NCBI GenBank assembly: GCA_951640165.1
Contig: OX621242.1
Span: 22,502,001 to 22,566,000, forward strand
Length of the DNA: 64,000 nucleotides
Direction of reading: 5' to 3'
Source: Pseudoips prasinana
Taxonomy: Eukaryota > Arthropoda > Insecta > Lepidoptera > Nolidae
A program made the translations under genes and the position numbers. Positions within the stretch are counted from its first letter, which is position 1. Each line of letters starts with the position of its first letter. The notes under the pieces were generated by a model that worked only from the letters and a program-made list of their open reading frames with translations, made no database searches and was not told where the DNA came from. Below are positions 42,565-52,738 of this stretch, one piece after another.

Positions 42565-45511
42565 AATACTTGGTCCCGGGTATGACCTTAAACTGCCTCT
42601 ATCGGGGGCTCTCGAATCGAAGGATTCATCAGAGCCCTACGATAGCAGGGGAGATGAGCCTCTAAGCACTGGCCTGCAACTCATCTAGGAGATGGAAACC
42701 CGGAATCACAAACCCAGAATGGGGTCTCCATTAGGCGCGAGTAGGGTCCAACCCAAAATACGCGGCAGATTTCTACAGCTGACCTAGCTCTACACGTACT
42801 GGCTTGCCTTTCGATTACCGCCCGCTTAAAGCCGGGCAGCCCCGGGCCAATTAGGTACCGATCCGTCCCGGTGCTGGTCTGATCTGGTTCGGTTAACTAC
42901 TTCACCTACATGTACAAATAAACAGAATAATAAAAGAATGCCGCGCCAATCCATGCGCTTTGGAACATGGAATGTCCGTACTATGAGGACAGGCCTCCCG
43001 GACACCTGTGGAGGTTCAAATTCTAATTGCGCACTAGATCTGCGCAAAACTGCTGAAATCGATGCAGAGCTAAGCAGGCTTAACATCACGGTCTGTGCTT
43101 TGCAAAAGACCAGACTACCCGACGAAGGCTCACTGCGCGAGAACTCCTACACGTTCTTTTGGAAAGGAAAAGCCTCAACTGATGTTCGCGAACATGGCGT
43201 AGGTTTCGCGATCCGAAATGACGTACTACCTGCAATTGAACACCCTTGCGGAGTTTCGGAGCGTATTACGGTCCTAAGACTGAATACTGGTTGCGGTTTC
43301 CTGACTTTTATTTCAGCCTACGCTCCGACTCTAACATCTTCGGATGAGTCAAAAGACCGTTTTTATAACAACCTAGCCGAGACAGTTAGAAAAGTCAGTT
43401 GAGGAGATCGCCTCCACATCTTAGGCGACTTTTATGCTCGCGTTGGCCGTGATCATAATACGTGGCTTGGCTATATTGGTTACCATGGAGTTGGCAATAT
43501 GAACGACAATGGCCAACGTTTACTCGAGTTCTGCTCTGAACATTTATTATGCGTAACTAATACATATTTCAAGGGCAAGATATCGCGAAAAGTATCTTGG
43601 AAACATCCTCGGTCCGGCCATTGGCATCAGCTGGACATAATACTTTACAGAACTAAGGATCTCCGTGAAACCCTTCACACACATACTTTCCATAGCGCTG
43701 ACTGCGACACCGACCACTCCCTAGTGGATGAGGAAAAACTCCGAAAATTCGAATTGATGGCTAAAACTGAGCTTGCTGCACGGGATGTTAGTACACCAAT
43801 TAGGGTCGAGTGGAAAAACGTCAAAAAACTACTAACTGAAAGCGCTGGAGAGGCTTTCGGCTATCTGAAAGCTGAGTCTCAGGACTGGTTCACAGTCAAT
43901 GCTGAACATTTGTTACCTTTGCTGGAATCGAAGCGTAAAGCTGCTTATAAGCACCGCATGGATCCTTGTTCAGAGATCGACCAAGCACTTCGAATGAGTA
44001 AAGCAACTCGGCAACGAAGTACACGATACTTTGCCAACTTGTACTGGTCGGATCTCGGCCGCACCATTCAGGCGTGTGCTGACATGGGAAACATTGGCGG
44101 CGTCTATGAAGGTCTCAAACGTATTTGTGGACCTGTCATTAAAAACACAGCCCCTCTTAAGGACATAACAGGTGCTATTATTACTGATAGTGAAAAGCAG
44201 CTTGACCGTTGGGTTGAGCACTACACCTGTCTCTACTCACGTCCTGTATACCTACAACCGGCAGCGCAAAGCATACCTATACTGGATGTATTCACTGAGT
44301 TAGACGACCTTCCGTACATTGAGGGGTTCATCAAGGCTGTCCACCAGCTTAAACGTGGAAAGAGCTCTGGCGGCGATGGCACCCAGGCTGAAATCATTAA
44401 ACTCCATTGCGTGCGCCTTATTCTGTACAATCTACTGGTTAAATGTTGGGAAGCGGGGGAGGTGCCACAGGATATGCGGGGCGTTAACACCACTACATTA
44501 TACAAAGGGAAAGGGGACCGCGGAGACTGAAACCACTACCGTGGCATCTCTCTTTTGAGCATATTCGGTAAGCTTTTTGCTCGAGTCGTCTTATCTAGAC
44601 TGCAAAAACTTGCTGAGCGCGTCTATCCTAAGGCACAATGTGGCTTCCGTCCTCAGCGTTCTACAGTGGATATGATCTTTACATTTCGCCAATTACAGGA
44701 GAAGTGTAGAGAACATAAGGCCTTCGACACTGTCAGTAGGGAAGGTCTATATTATGCATTGGAGAGCATTGGGTGTCCGCCTAAACTCCTTAGCCTCGTC
44801 AAATCTTTCCACGAGGGCATGAAAGGCGCAGTAGTTTTTAACGGTAACACATCTGAGCCGTTTGACGTTCGCAGAGGCATGCGCCAGCGCTGCGTGTTGG
44901 CACCTACCCTCTTCGGAATATATTTTTCGCTAATATTACAATCAGCTTTCGGCGAAGGCCGACAGTATCCATCTACACACGAGGGCTGACGGAAAGATGT
45001 TAAATATCTCTCTCCTCAAATCTAAAAGAAACCGTGAGGATCTTTTCGTTGACAGTCTTCTCTTTGCCGACGACGCAGCCTTTGTGGCTAGTTCTGCGGA
45101 CGAGCTTCAGTTAATGGTGGATAAATTTTCTTTTATTTTTATTTTTTTTTTATTATGGCAACAAACAGTCGTATACAAACAAAATAATTCATAAAACAAT
45201 TGGTTTTTTACAATAGACCTAATAGTGCCGAAAATGCGATATAATGGTAAAAATAAGTATACAATAAACTCTTAATTAGGAAAGACGCGTTACAATCATT
45301 AGTAGGTGCGTATTATTTTTAGTATCAGAGCATGAAATTACTGAAACATAATTTTATTAATGTTAAGGTTGTAAATAATAAGAAAGTAACTTTTAATTAA
45401 GTGATATATCTACTCTTTAGTTTTAATTTTAGGTTGTTAAGGGAAATGTTAAAAATATCTATATCTGTAAATTCTTTATTATAATTGTTAGTGGAATGGT
45501 ATAAAAAGGAG

Positions 45512-48245
45512 TTACGGGCGTACGGGTAGGCGAGCATATGCTTTAAGTGATATTTTGCCAAGTAATGATGGTGAATCCGTCAACGAGTTTAGGATTTTGA
45601 ACAATTGGATAATGTCGAACATATTACGTCTATTATGAAGACTAACCAGTTTATGCCTACGCAATGCATCTTCATATGTGGTGTCGTCATTATTATTACG
45701 ATAATTAAGTGATTTTAAAAACTTTTTTTGTATTCTCTCTATTCTGTGTATGTGCAAATTAAAACATGGGCTCCATACAGTGCTACAAAAATCTAGAATG
45801 GGGCGGACAAATGAAAAATAAAGAATTTTTAAAGTCGTAGCATTTTTAAAAGGTTTACTGATTCGTAAAATAAATCCTAGGCTGCGAAATGCTGAGCTGA
45901 CTATGCGGTCTATGTGATGGGTAAATGTTAATTTGGAGTCCATAACGACACCCAGGTCTCTAATGGTGGAAACTCTTTTAAGAATTGAGCCATTTATAGT
46001 GTAGTCGAATTTTAATGGTTGAGTTTTCCGCGTAAATGACATTATAGAACATTTATCTATATTGAGATAGAGTTGATTTGCTGTACAGTAATTTTGCAAA
46101 TTTAATAAATCGCTTTGTAGTTTGGAGCAGTCTTCAACAGACTTAACCACTCTGAATATTTTTGTATCATCAGCGTAGAGTAAGTGATTACTGTGGTCAA
46201 ATGTAGATCCTATGTCATTAATGTATAAATTGAAAAGAAATGGTCCCAGGTGCGAACCTTGGGGGACTCCGGATGGGACAGGGAGGAATTGAGTTGAGTA
46301 ACCTTTGACACAGACAGCCTGACTTCGATTTTGTATGTAAGACTGGATCCAACGAAGTAGGTTGCCGTGCACACCGGCCCTCGCTAGTTTTTCAATTAGC
46401 ATGTCATGGTTATTTTATCGAAAGCCTTCGAAAAGTCGGTGTACACGACATCCACCTGTAGATTCTTGTCCATAGCATGTACTAGAAATTCTGAAAAATG
46501 TAACATGTTACTATCTACGCTACGATGTTTAAAGAAACCGTGCTGGTGCTGAGAAATGTGATTGCGAAAAGCGAATGTAATTTGCGATGTTACAATTTTT
46601 TCTAATATTTTTCCCAAAACACATAATTTAGAGATCGGTCTGTATTCGGTTACAATATCCTTTCTATTGTTTTTGGGTATAGGGGTAATAATTGACTTCT
46701 TCCATTTACTAGGAAATATACCTGTTTGAATAGACGTACGAAATATTAAAGTTATTGGTATTACAAGGACCTCAGCACATCTAGATATGAATATAGGATG
46801 AAGGTCATCGGATCCAGCACCTTTTTTAATATTGACCCTTTTTAATTCATTTAATACTTGTTCAAAAGTAAGGTTTATTGTGCCTATATCTACAGTAGAA
46901 GATGAGTTGTGGTTATTAGGGAAAATTCGAGATGCGGCCGAAACAAAAACAGAGTTAAAATAGTGGTTAAAAGCATCACAAATCTCCTCACCAGTAGAGA
47001 GTTTTTTACCTTTGTACATCATCTTTTCAGGAATGGTATTAGATGCATTTTTTGATTTTACAAATGACCAAAAAGAATTACAATCCTTCCTTATATTATC
47101 TTCAGAATTCTTAATAAAATTTTGGTAACACAACATTGACATTTTTTTAAATCTTTTGCGCAATAATGAGAATGTATTGTAATCTTGATGGTTACCATAT
47201 GTTTTCCATTTCTGGTGAAACTTGCATTTTTCGTTGGATAACTTAATAAGTGGTTTTGTATACCAAGGTGGGTATTTTTGTCTCGAACTTAAATTGCAGG
47301 TTGGCACATATTCGTTTACAATATTTTCGAGAATACTATACAAGTAATCAATCATGGAATCTACATGGGTCATACTAGAGAAAATATTCTCCCAATCCAC
47401 AGACGCAAGAGCAGTTTTAATTAAATCATAGTTTGCTTTGTAGTATTGTTTTTTCGTTATGGATGGGAGCTTAAGCGCGGGACAGAAATTTAATTTTAAG
47501 TCAATTTCTAATGGGTTGTGATGCAAATCCTGTGGTCCCAAAGGATGTTTACATAATGAGACAAGGCACAATTCGTTACTAAAGATTAAATCTAATATTC
47601 TATTATTACAGTTAAATTGATTGTTGTATTGTAATATGGATGAAAAGTTCATGAAATCAGCGGTGAGGCTAGCTAATTTGTCACTGTTAGTGTATATATC
47701 CATGGAATTTAAGTCATAATTGCACGACCAATTAGCATGGGTTACGTTAAAGTCTCCAAGTATGAGAAATGTATCACTATGGTTACGTAAAATAAATTCA
47801 CTCACTCTGTCATAAAAAGATGATAGCAACAATTCATGCCTAGCACCGTGCGGTATGTACGTAGCTATAATGTGTAAGTATTTAGAACCGGCATTGTTTC
47901 GGCCTGCTAACGAATTCGTGCGCAGAGGCAGAGAGACCCACACCTCGTCCGACGGCGGTGGCGTATGCACGTCGCTGCGCTGCCAGGGACAAAGCTCGCG
48001 ACGCACAGCAATCATAACACCTCCGCCGCGATCGTTACCGGTCGCTTGGTAATTGCGATCACAGCGGTATAGTTCGTATCGGCTATCAACGTATTCGTTA
48101 CTGTAAAAGTTATCATTAAGCCAGGTCTCTATGATACATATGACGTCGAAATTGTTCTGCAACACTTCGGAAAGGAATATGTGTGATTTCGTGCGTAATC
48201 CCCTCACGTTTTGATAATAAATGGATAAGTTTTTGTTATCGAATT
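45512..48245 (-). pseudogene. Inner LINE ORF2, one detected frameshift
   Basis: About 910 codons of endonuclease and polymerase. N-terminal endonuclease: SIYYQNVRGLRTKSH, CIIETWLND, GGGVMIAVRRE, SDEVWVSLPL, LILGDFNVTHANW. Polymerase: KKGAGSDDLHPIF, WKKSIITPIPKNN, YRPISKLCVLGKILEKIV, QHGFFKHRS, motif A VVYTDFSKAFDKI, SGVPQGSHLGPFLFNLYIND, LLYADDTKIF, then the thumb LGVVMDSKLTFTHHID. It ends at 45512. A single one-base deletion near 46410, in the 'FDKI-D-HDML' region, splits it into 603- and 296-codon frames. No other stop is seen, so this copy is recent. No ATG is present at the likely N-terminus; translation may have used another start or re-initiation after ORF1. Confidence 0.88.
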
Positions 48246-48457
48246 TTAGTAATTATGACCGTGATAAATAAACATGTTCCACTAACATTACAAGTACGGA
48301 TTTTAACTATTAACGTTAAACTGAAGTGAGTATTATAAATGGATGTAGATTCCTTTTTAGTATCATAACAACAAAGATTTTCACAGTAATGCAATACAGT
48401 TAATATCATAGTAGGTAATAAACAGAGCATGCTTATATAATTAATAAGAACAGGTAG

Positions 48458-48893
48458 TCATTTTATTTTAGCTAAATCAGTATCACTAGACACACACATA
48501 ATTTTGGACGTATCATTTTTACGTAATAAGATTTTACACTCTTACAACCATACATATTTATAGTCATTTTCTTTTGCAAGACGACGGGCTTGCTTATATA
48601 ATTGTTTATTCAGTGGAGTTAAATGATCGTTTATGAAATAGGTTTCGCCGGCCCGTCCTATCCAGCATCCACTGTTGTTAGACCTCGTCGCGCGCGGACA
48701 GCAGCTAACATTGCGCTTTTGCGATTCCTTTGGGTGAACTTGACAATGATATTCGGGATGGACGTAACATTGGTTGACTCACCGATATCTGCACTAGGTT
48801 GGTTCGAGTTAAAGCGACGAACTCGGTGAATATGATCGATGTCCGTGGTTGTTATGGGGAAGTTAATCTTTTTAGCTATGTTATGTACGATGT
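48458..48893 (-). pseudogene. Inner LINE ORF1 relic, FP-protein-like C-terminus
   Basis: On the minus strand: ENIVHNIAKKINFPI, DIDHIHRVRRFNS, IIVKFTQRNRKSAMLAAVRA, then after a frameshift FINDHLTPLNKQLYKQARRL, AKENDYKYVW, a stop, KILLRKNDTSKIM and SSDTDLAKIK before the stop at 48458. The order (I.KK.N..I...DI...HR; IIVKF..R..R; F.N.HL....K.L...AR..A....YK..W; I..RK) fits ORF1 proteins of insect LINEs that carry the FP-protein (FP25K-like) C-terminal domain. Such ORF1 proteins bind RNA. The N-terminal coiled coil is missing because the insertion is 5' truncated. Confidence 0.6.
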
Positions 48894-49810
48894 TCTCAGG
48901 CCTATTCTCTGTTTGCCATGTCTATAAATACAAAAAAGACAGTTGTGCTAGCACAGGGCACACCTGTGGCCCCAGAGATTTCCCTGAATGGCACGCAGTT
49001 AGAGGAAGTTGATCGGTTCTGCTACCTTGGATCGACCGTAGAGAATAATCTCTCACTTAACGCAGAGATAGATGTTCGCATCGGGAAAGCGGCGACCATG
49101 TTTGGGAAGCTTGGTACGAGAGTATGGCACAATAAACTGCTTATAATTAAGACCAAGATGATAGTCTTCCAGGCCTCCATCTTAAGCATACTCTTGTACG
49201 GAGCAGAGACGTGCATGTCGTATTCGAAACAGGAGCGCCCAATAGGTTCCTTTTATATGCGTTGTCTCCGTAAGATCTTGGGCATTACATGGCAAGATAG
49301 GGTCACTAACGAGAGAGTTCTAGAAATAGCACAGCTACCTAGCCTGACAGCGTTTCTTAAACAGAAGCACTTTACTTTACGTTGGTTGGGGCATGTGCAC
49401 AGAATGGAATCCACTCGAATACCACGATGTGTTCTGTTGGGTGTGGTAGCTAATGCGAAGCGCGATGTCGGTAGAACTCTTCGCTTTAAAGACTGCACCA
49501 AGCAGGATATGGCCGCTTTTAAAATTGACCATTGTACCTGGGAAAAGCTCGCTGAAAATAGAGTTGAATGGCGCAAACGTGTAGTGGAGGGTCGTAAGAT
49601 CTGTGACGAAGCCTGGTTCAGAGTACTTGCTGATAAGAGACAGAAGCGACATGAAAGAGGCTCGGCACCAACCACCGCAAACTTCTCTTGTCAGGCCTGC
49701 GGCAGGCTATGTCGCTCTCGCATCGGTTTGTTTAGCCACCAAAAGAAATGTCTCTCAGAAAATGCGCCGTAAATCGTCTGTAACAGACGCAAAGGCCATA
49801 TATATGTGAC

Positions 49811-50240
49811 GTTTTTGTGTTAGACGTAATCTTAATTATATCACCTAACATTATTAGGGACTGGCCCTAAAAATCTTTTAGGAATGAAACTATTCTTATG
49901 CTTGTATGAATTAATTATATATCAAGCATCTTGTGAAACTGCACCTAATACCAATTATTATCTTTTGTGTTTTAGTGACTATACCTCTTTTACGCCATTC
50001 AGTATACACATTTATTATATATCTTCGTTATTCCGTATTGCACCTCAGTCAGATTAGACATGTACTGTAAGCAGATAAATTAATATATAGTATAATATGT
50101 TTGGATAGCAGGAAGTTTGATAAAAAAATAACTAATTCAGGATTTTATCAATATAACTGAACATTTCACATTATTTACTCACGATAACGTACTAGTATCA
50201 TTTTTGGGGTGGAAGTACTTTACAAAAACGTCAAAACTAT
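49811..50240. other. No gene recognised
   Basis: AT-rich flank right of the CFDP2-like LINE. Confidence 0.3.
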
Positions 50241-50264
50241 GCTTTAAGCTTATAAGCTTAAAGC
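50241..50264. repeat. 24-bp perfect palindrome
   Basis: GCTTTAAGCTTA and its exact reverse complement without a spacer. Confidence 0.95.
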
Positions 50265-50280
50265 GAAGTTATAATAGTAA

Positions 50281-50408
50281 GTAAATATAATAATTATTTT
50301 ATCGTGACTTTCTAACGAGTATACTTCAAATACTGCATAGTATACTATGCAGTATTTGAAGGACAGCTTGTAGTTAGAAAGTCACGATAAAATAATTATA
50401 ATATTTAC
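50281..50408. repeat. 128-bp nested inverted repeat
   Basis: Outer arms of about 35 bp (from GTAAATATAATAATTATTTT to the mirrored ...AATTATAATATTTAC, about two mismatches). Inner arms CTTCAAATACTGCATAG and CTATGCAGTATTTGAAG (17 bp, perfect) surround TATA. The parts between outer and inner arms (GAGTATA-like against GACAGCTTGTAG) do not match. Confidence 0.9.
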
Positions 50409-50980
50409 AAAATTGTATGTAATTTACTTACAAATTGAGCAGGAGAACACTCCTACTCTATTAGATATTTAGACACTAGCTGTTTGCTGCTTAATTTTTA
50501 CACTTTCTATTTCCCTTTTTTATTTCATACAATTTTGGTCCATCCGAATGTGGACGGTAACAAATTGCAGATTAGCCATTCTGTAATTAACTCGTATATT
50601 CTATTAAAATATGAAATTATATCAAATTGGGTTGTATTAATAATGTCTTGCGACGTTTTGTCTTTTGAAATTATGCAGAATTCTGGACTTTTTATCGTCT
50701 GGAGAATTTTCGTACCCCGTATGCACTCATTTTTCTCATGCAAAGTTTGTAATTACTGTTTTGAATTAAACGTGACTGAACATCAGTGGTTGTCCCAAAC
50801 CAATTCCGGAAAAAAATGTATCCGCAGTAAATTGTCTATATAGAACATTTGTGCTACAATGGCAATCAGGCACCTCAAAAGTTTCGGAAAAAGATAGCAA
50901 GCTCTAGTTAAAGATCTAAAATGGACAATATGTATACGCACTTATTAATGTTTTTAAACTTTCGCGATTTGTACACATTT
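50409..50980. other. Unassigned; open frames on both strands
   Basis: A 119-codon plus frame (50484-50843) and a 72-codon minus frame (50743-50525) overlap. Neither shows a motif I recognise and neither is called a gene. Confidence 0.3.
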
Positions 50981-51173
50981 TTATATACTGTGGACACGGG
51001 TCTCATCGCGATAAATATTTTGTTGGTCGCCGGTGGACGCCGTGGTCACGGGTCGTCTGAACAGTCGACCCGTGACCACGGCTGGTGCAATCCATGCCGA
51101 AACGTCGGGTAACCAAGGTAATGATTTACCAAAATATTTATCGCGATGAGACCCGTGTCCACAGTATATAAAA
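50981..51173. repeat. Nested foldback (MITE-like)
   Basis: Outer arms of about 44 bp pair from TTTTATATACTGTGGACACG (50981) to CGTGTCCACAGTATATAAAA (ending about 51173), with CATCGCGATAAATATTTTG in the arm. Inner arms CCGTGGTCACGGGTCG and CGACCCGTGACCACGG are perfect 16-mers. Between inner and right outer arm is GCCGAAACGTCGGGTAACC, a phrase I know from lepidopteran repeats. Confidence 0.85.
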
Positions 51174-52423
51174 ATATGTATACGCACCATATCTATTTCA
51201 AAGGCTCAAAAGTCGCATCGTCTTCCTAAAACGTGTGTTCCAATCTAGCGAATGGTGTAAGGTAAAGCTGAAACAATTGTGAGATTCTTCCGCCTAAGCA
51301 CAAGTTGCCGTGGCTACCTCTTTGAACAGATAGATAAATTTCTGTACATTAGAAGAACTGATGATGGCTACTGACCATACTAAACCTATAGTTGAATTCT
51401 GGACAGACTGTTACGCATAGAAGAAGATATGCAGTTTAAGTCGATAAACTCATTTCCTAAAACATCAATAATGACCACGTCTATGCATTAAATCGGATCC
51501 CTAATATTGTTTGCGGAATACTCGTACATATCTGCAGTATGCACAGTTAATTACATGGGCCGGTGAATTATGGATATTAATAAAGTTAATTGAGCGCAAT
51601 CGAATAGCATCGTATTAATGCACCAATTATTTGAATCTATGATTGATCGATTTATAAATGACTATTACAACATAGGTTAGGTGTAAAATGTTTGACAACT
51701 TGGATTAATTTTAGTTAATATTATAAGAGACCAAATAGTTTCTGAAAATAAAAAGCAGGTATATTAATACATGGGCTAATGCCAAGTCAAGGCGATTTTT
51801 AAGGGTATGATTATAAATGTTGTCTTATCTGAATGTACCGTACTCAAAACATAATATTTAATATCCGATATCCTTAGCAGTATGACTATATAGTACTCGC
51901 AATTCTAAAAGCGGGAGCAATTAGCATGTTAATATGTTAAGGACTTACTATATGAGTCTAGACGGCTGAGCTCTAGTCGGTCATTCTCAAGTTCGGGCAT
52001 TCTTTCATATGCTGTATTTGTTTTCTCAATGTTAGATTAAGTTGACTCCATAAGAAATGACTTATTCGCCTAAACTAAACTATTTCGTTACTCCCAGACG
52101 GTCGAAAGTATGGGCCAATCGACGGTCTGACCATCTAATCCTGCGTTTTGTGGCCAATTTGGATGACTGTCTCGCCTGGTTTTGTTTCTGATTCTGTTTA
52201 TATAATATGTTCGATAAACGTTGATGATATGCGTTTTCTTTTCTTCAGTATTTATTTTCAGGACGTTTTCATCAAGTTCTTAAAAAAATACTTTTATTTC
52301 TGATTCATATAAATGTCAGATGTCATAACTATTTCAGGTCTGTTTGTTTAGTTACAAAAATTAGTTAGAAATTTTTTTTATTTAGATGATTTCAAAAATT
52401 TATTGGTTAAATAAATATACTTA
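51174..52423. other. Unassigned AT-rich stretch
   Basis: No gene, RNA or repeat supported. Confidence 0.3.
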
Positions 52424-52738
52424 ACTAGCTGTTCCCCGCGGTTTTACCCGCGTTAAACTTTATAAACTATCACAGCTCCTCCCCCGTAGGTGATAGCGTG
52501 ATAATATGTAGCCTATATGTTGACCCAACCTCTTAGTAATATTCATGAAAAATTTGAAGTAAATCCATTCAGTACTTTTTGATTTTAGCCCGGACAAACA
52601 TACAGAAAAACAGATAAAAATTGTAAAACTATATTTTTGGCTTCGATATCGATTGTAGATCACGCCCCAAGTAGCCTTTAACAAAAATATTCAATGTACA
52701 GTTTTGACTTTCCTACGATTTTATTATATGTATAGATA
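52424..52738 (+). repeat. Lepidopteran interspersed repeat E ('ACTAGCTGTTCCCCGCGG')
   Basis: Starts ACTAGCTGTTCCCCGCGG then TTTTACCCGCGTT, contains GATAATATGTAGCCTATATG and TTGATTTTAGCCCGGACAAA, and ends TTTTATTATATGTATAGAT. This is a well-known family of short non-coding repeats in moths and butterflies. Termini are approximate. Confidence 0.65.

Larger units (their letters stand above)
45132..48896 (-). mobile_element. Inner LINE (CR1/Jockey group), minus strand
   Basis: A 3.77-kb insertion in the opposite direction to its host LINE. At its 3' end (left) an A/T-rich tail reads TAATAAAAAAAAAATAAAAA on the minus strand. TTCT occurs at both junctions (45128-45131 and 48893-48896), a possible 4-bp duplication. 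From its 5' side it holds the C-terminal part of ORF1 (48893-48458), a spacer of about 210 bases, ORF2 (48245-45512) and a 3' UTR of about 380 bases. ORF1 is 5' truncated. ORF2 phrases (YYQNVRGLRTK, ILGDFNVTHANW, LYADDTKIF) put it in the CR1/Jockey group; the exact clade is uncertain. Confidence 0.88.
42938..49772 (+). pseudogene. Endonuclease-reverse transcriptase (split, multiple stops)
   Basis: From 42938: MRFGTWNVRTMRTGL, ALQKTRLPDEGS, HGVGFAIRND and AYAPTL (endonuclease), a TGA at 43400-43402, then in the same frame LHILGDFYARVGRD, DIILYRT and DCDTDHSLV. The polymerase begins GKSSGGDGTQAEIIKL and has a TGA at 44528-44530 inside DRGD-NHYRGISLL. An in-frame deletion in CREHK/AFDTVSREG removes motif A with its catalytic Asp. 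RQRCVLAPTLFG follows (family RQGC). A frameshift near 44960 leads to LLFADDAAFVASSADELQ. After the inserted LINE the frame resumes near 48897 (YSLFAMSINTKKTVVL), then RWLGHVHRM and the finger CQACGRLCRSRIGLFSHQKKC is nearly read. Dead several times over. Confidence 0.88.
42565..49810 (+). mobile_element. 'CFDP2-like' LINE, split by another LINE
   Basis: A non-LTR element of the family often annotated as craniofacial development protein 2-like. It has a GC-rich 5' UTR (about 42565-42937), an endonuclease, a reverse transcriptase and a C-terminal C2H2 finger, ending at 49772. A minus-strand LINE is inserted at about 45132-48896, just after the FADD box. The 5' UTR contains a strong stem (TATCGGGGGCTCTC... 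with ...GAGCCCTACGATA) near 42600-42645. The 3' end near 49810 has no poly(A) that I can see, and I could not identify a target duplication. Confidence 0.85.

Noticed and set aside
48623..48829. 68-codon plus-strand protein
   Set aside because: It is the antisense of the LINE ORF1 relic.
50484..50843. 119-codon plus-strand protein
   Set aside because: Low-complexity AT-rich coding, no motif, and the opposite strand is also open.
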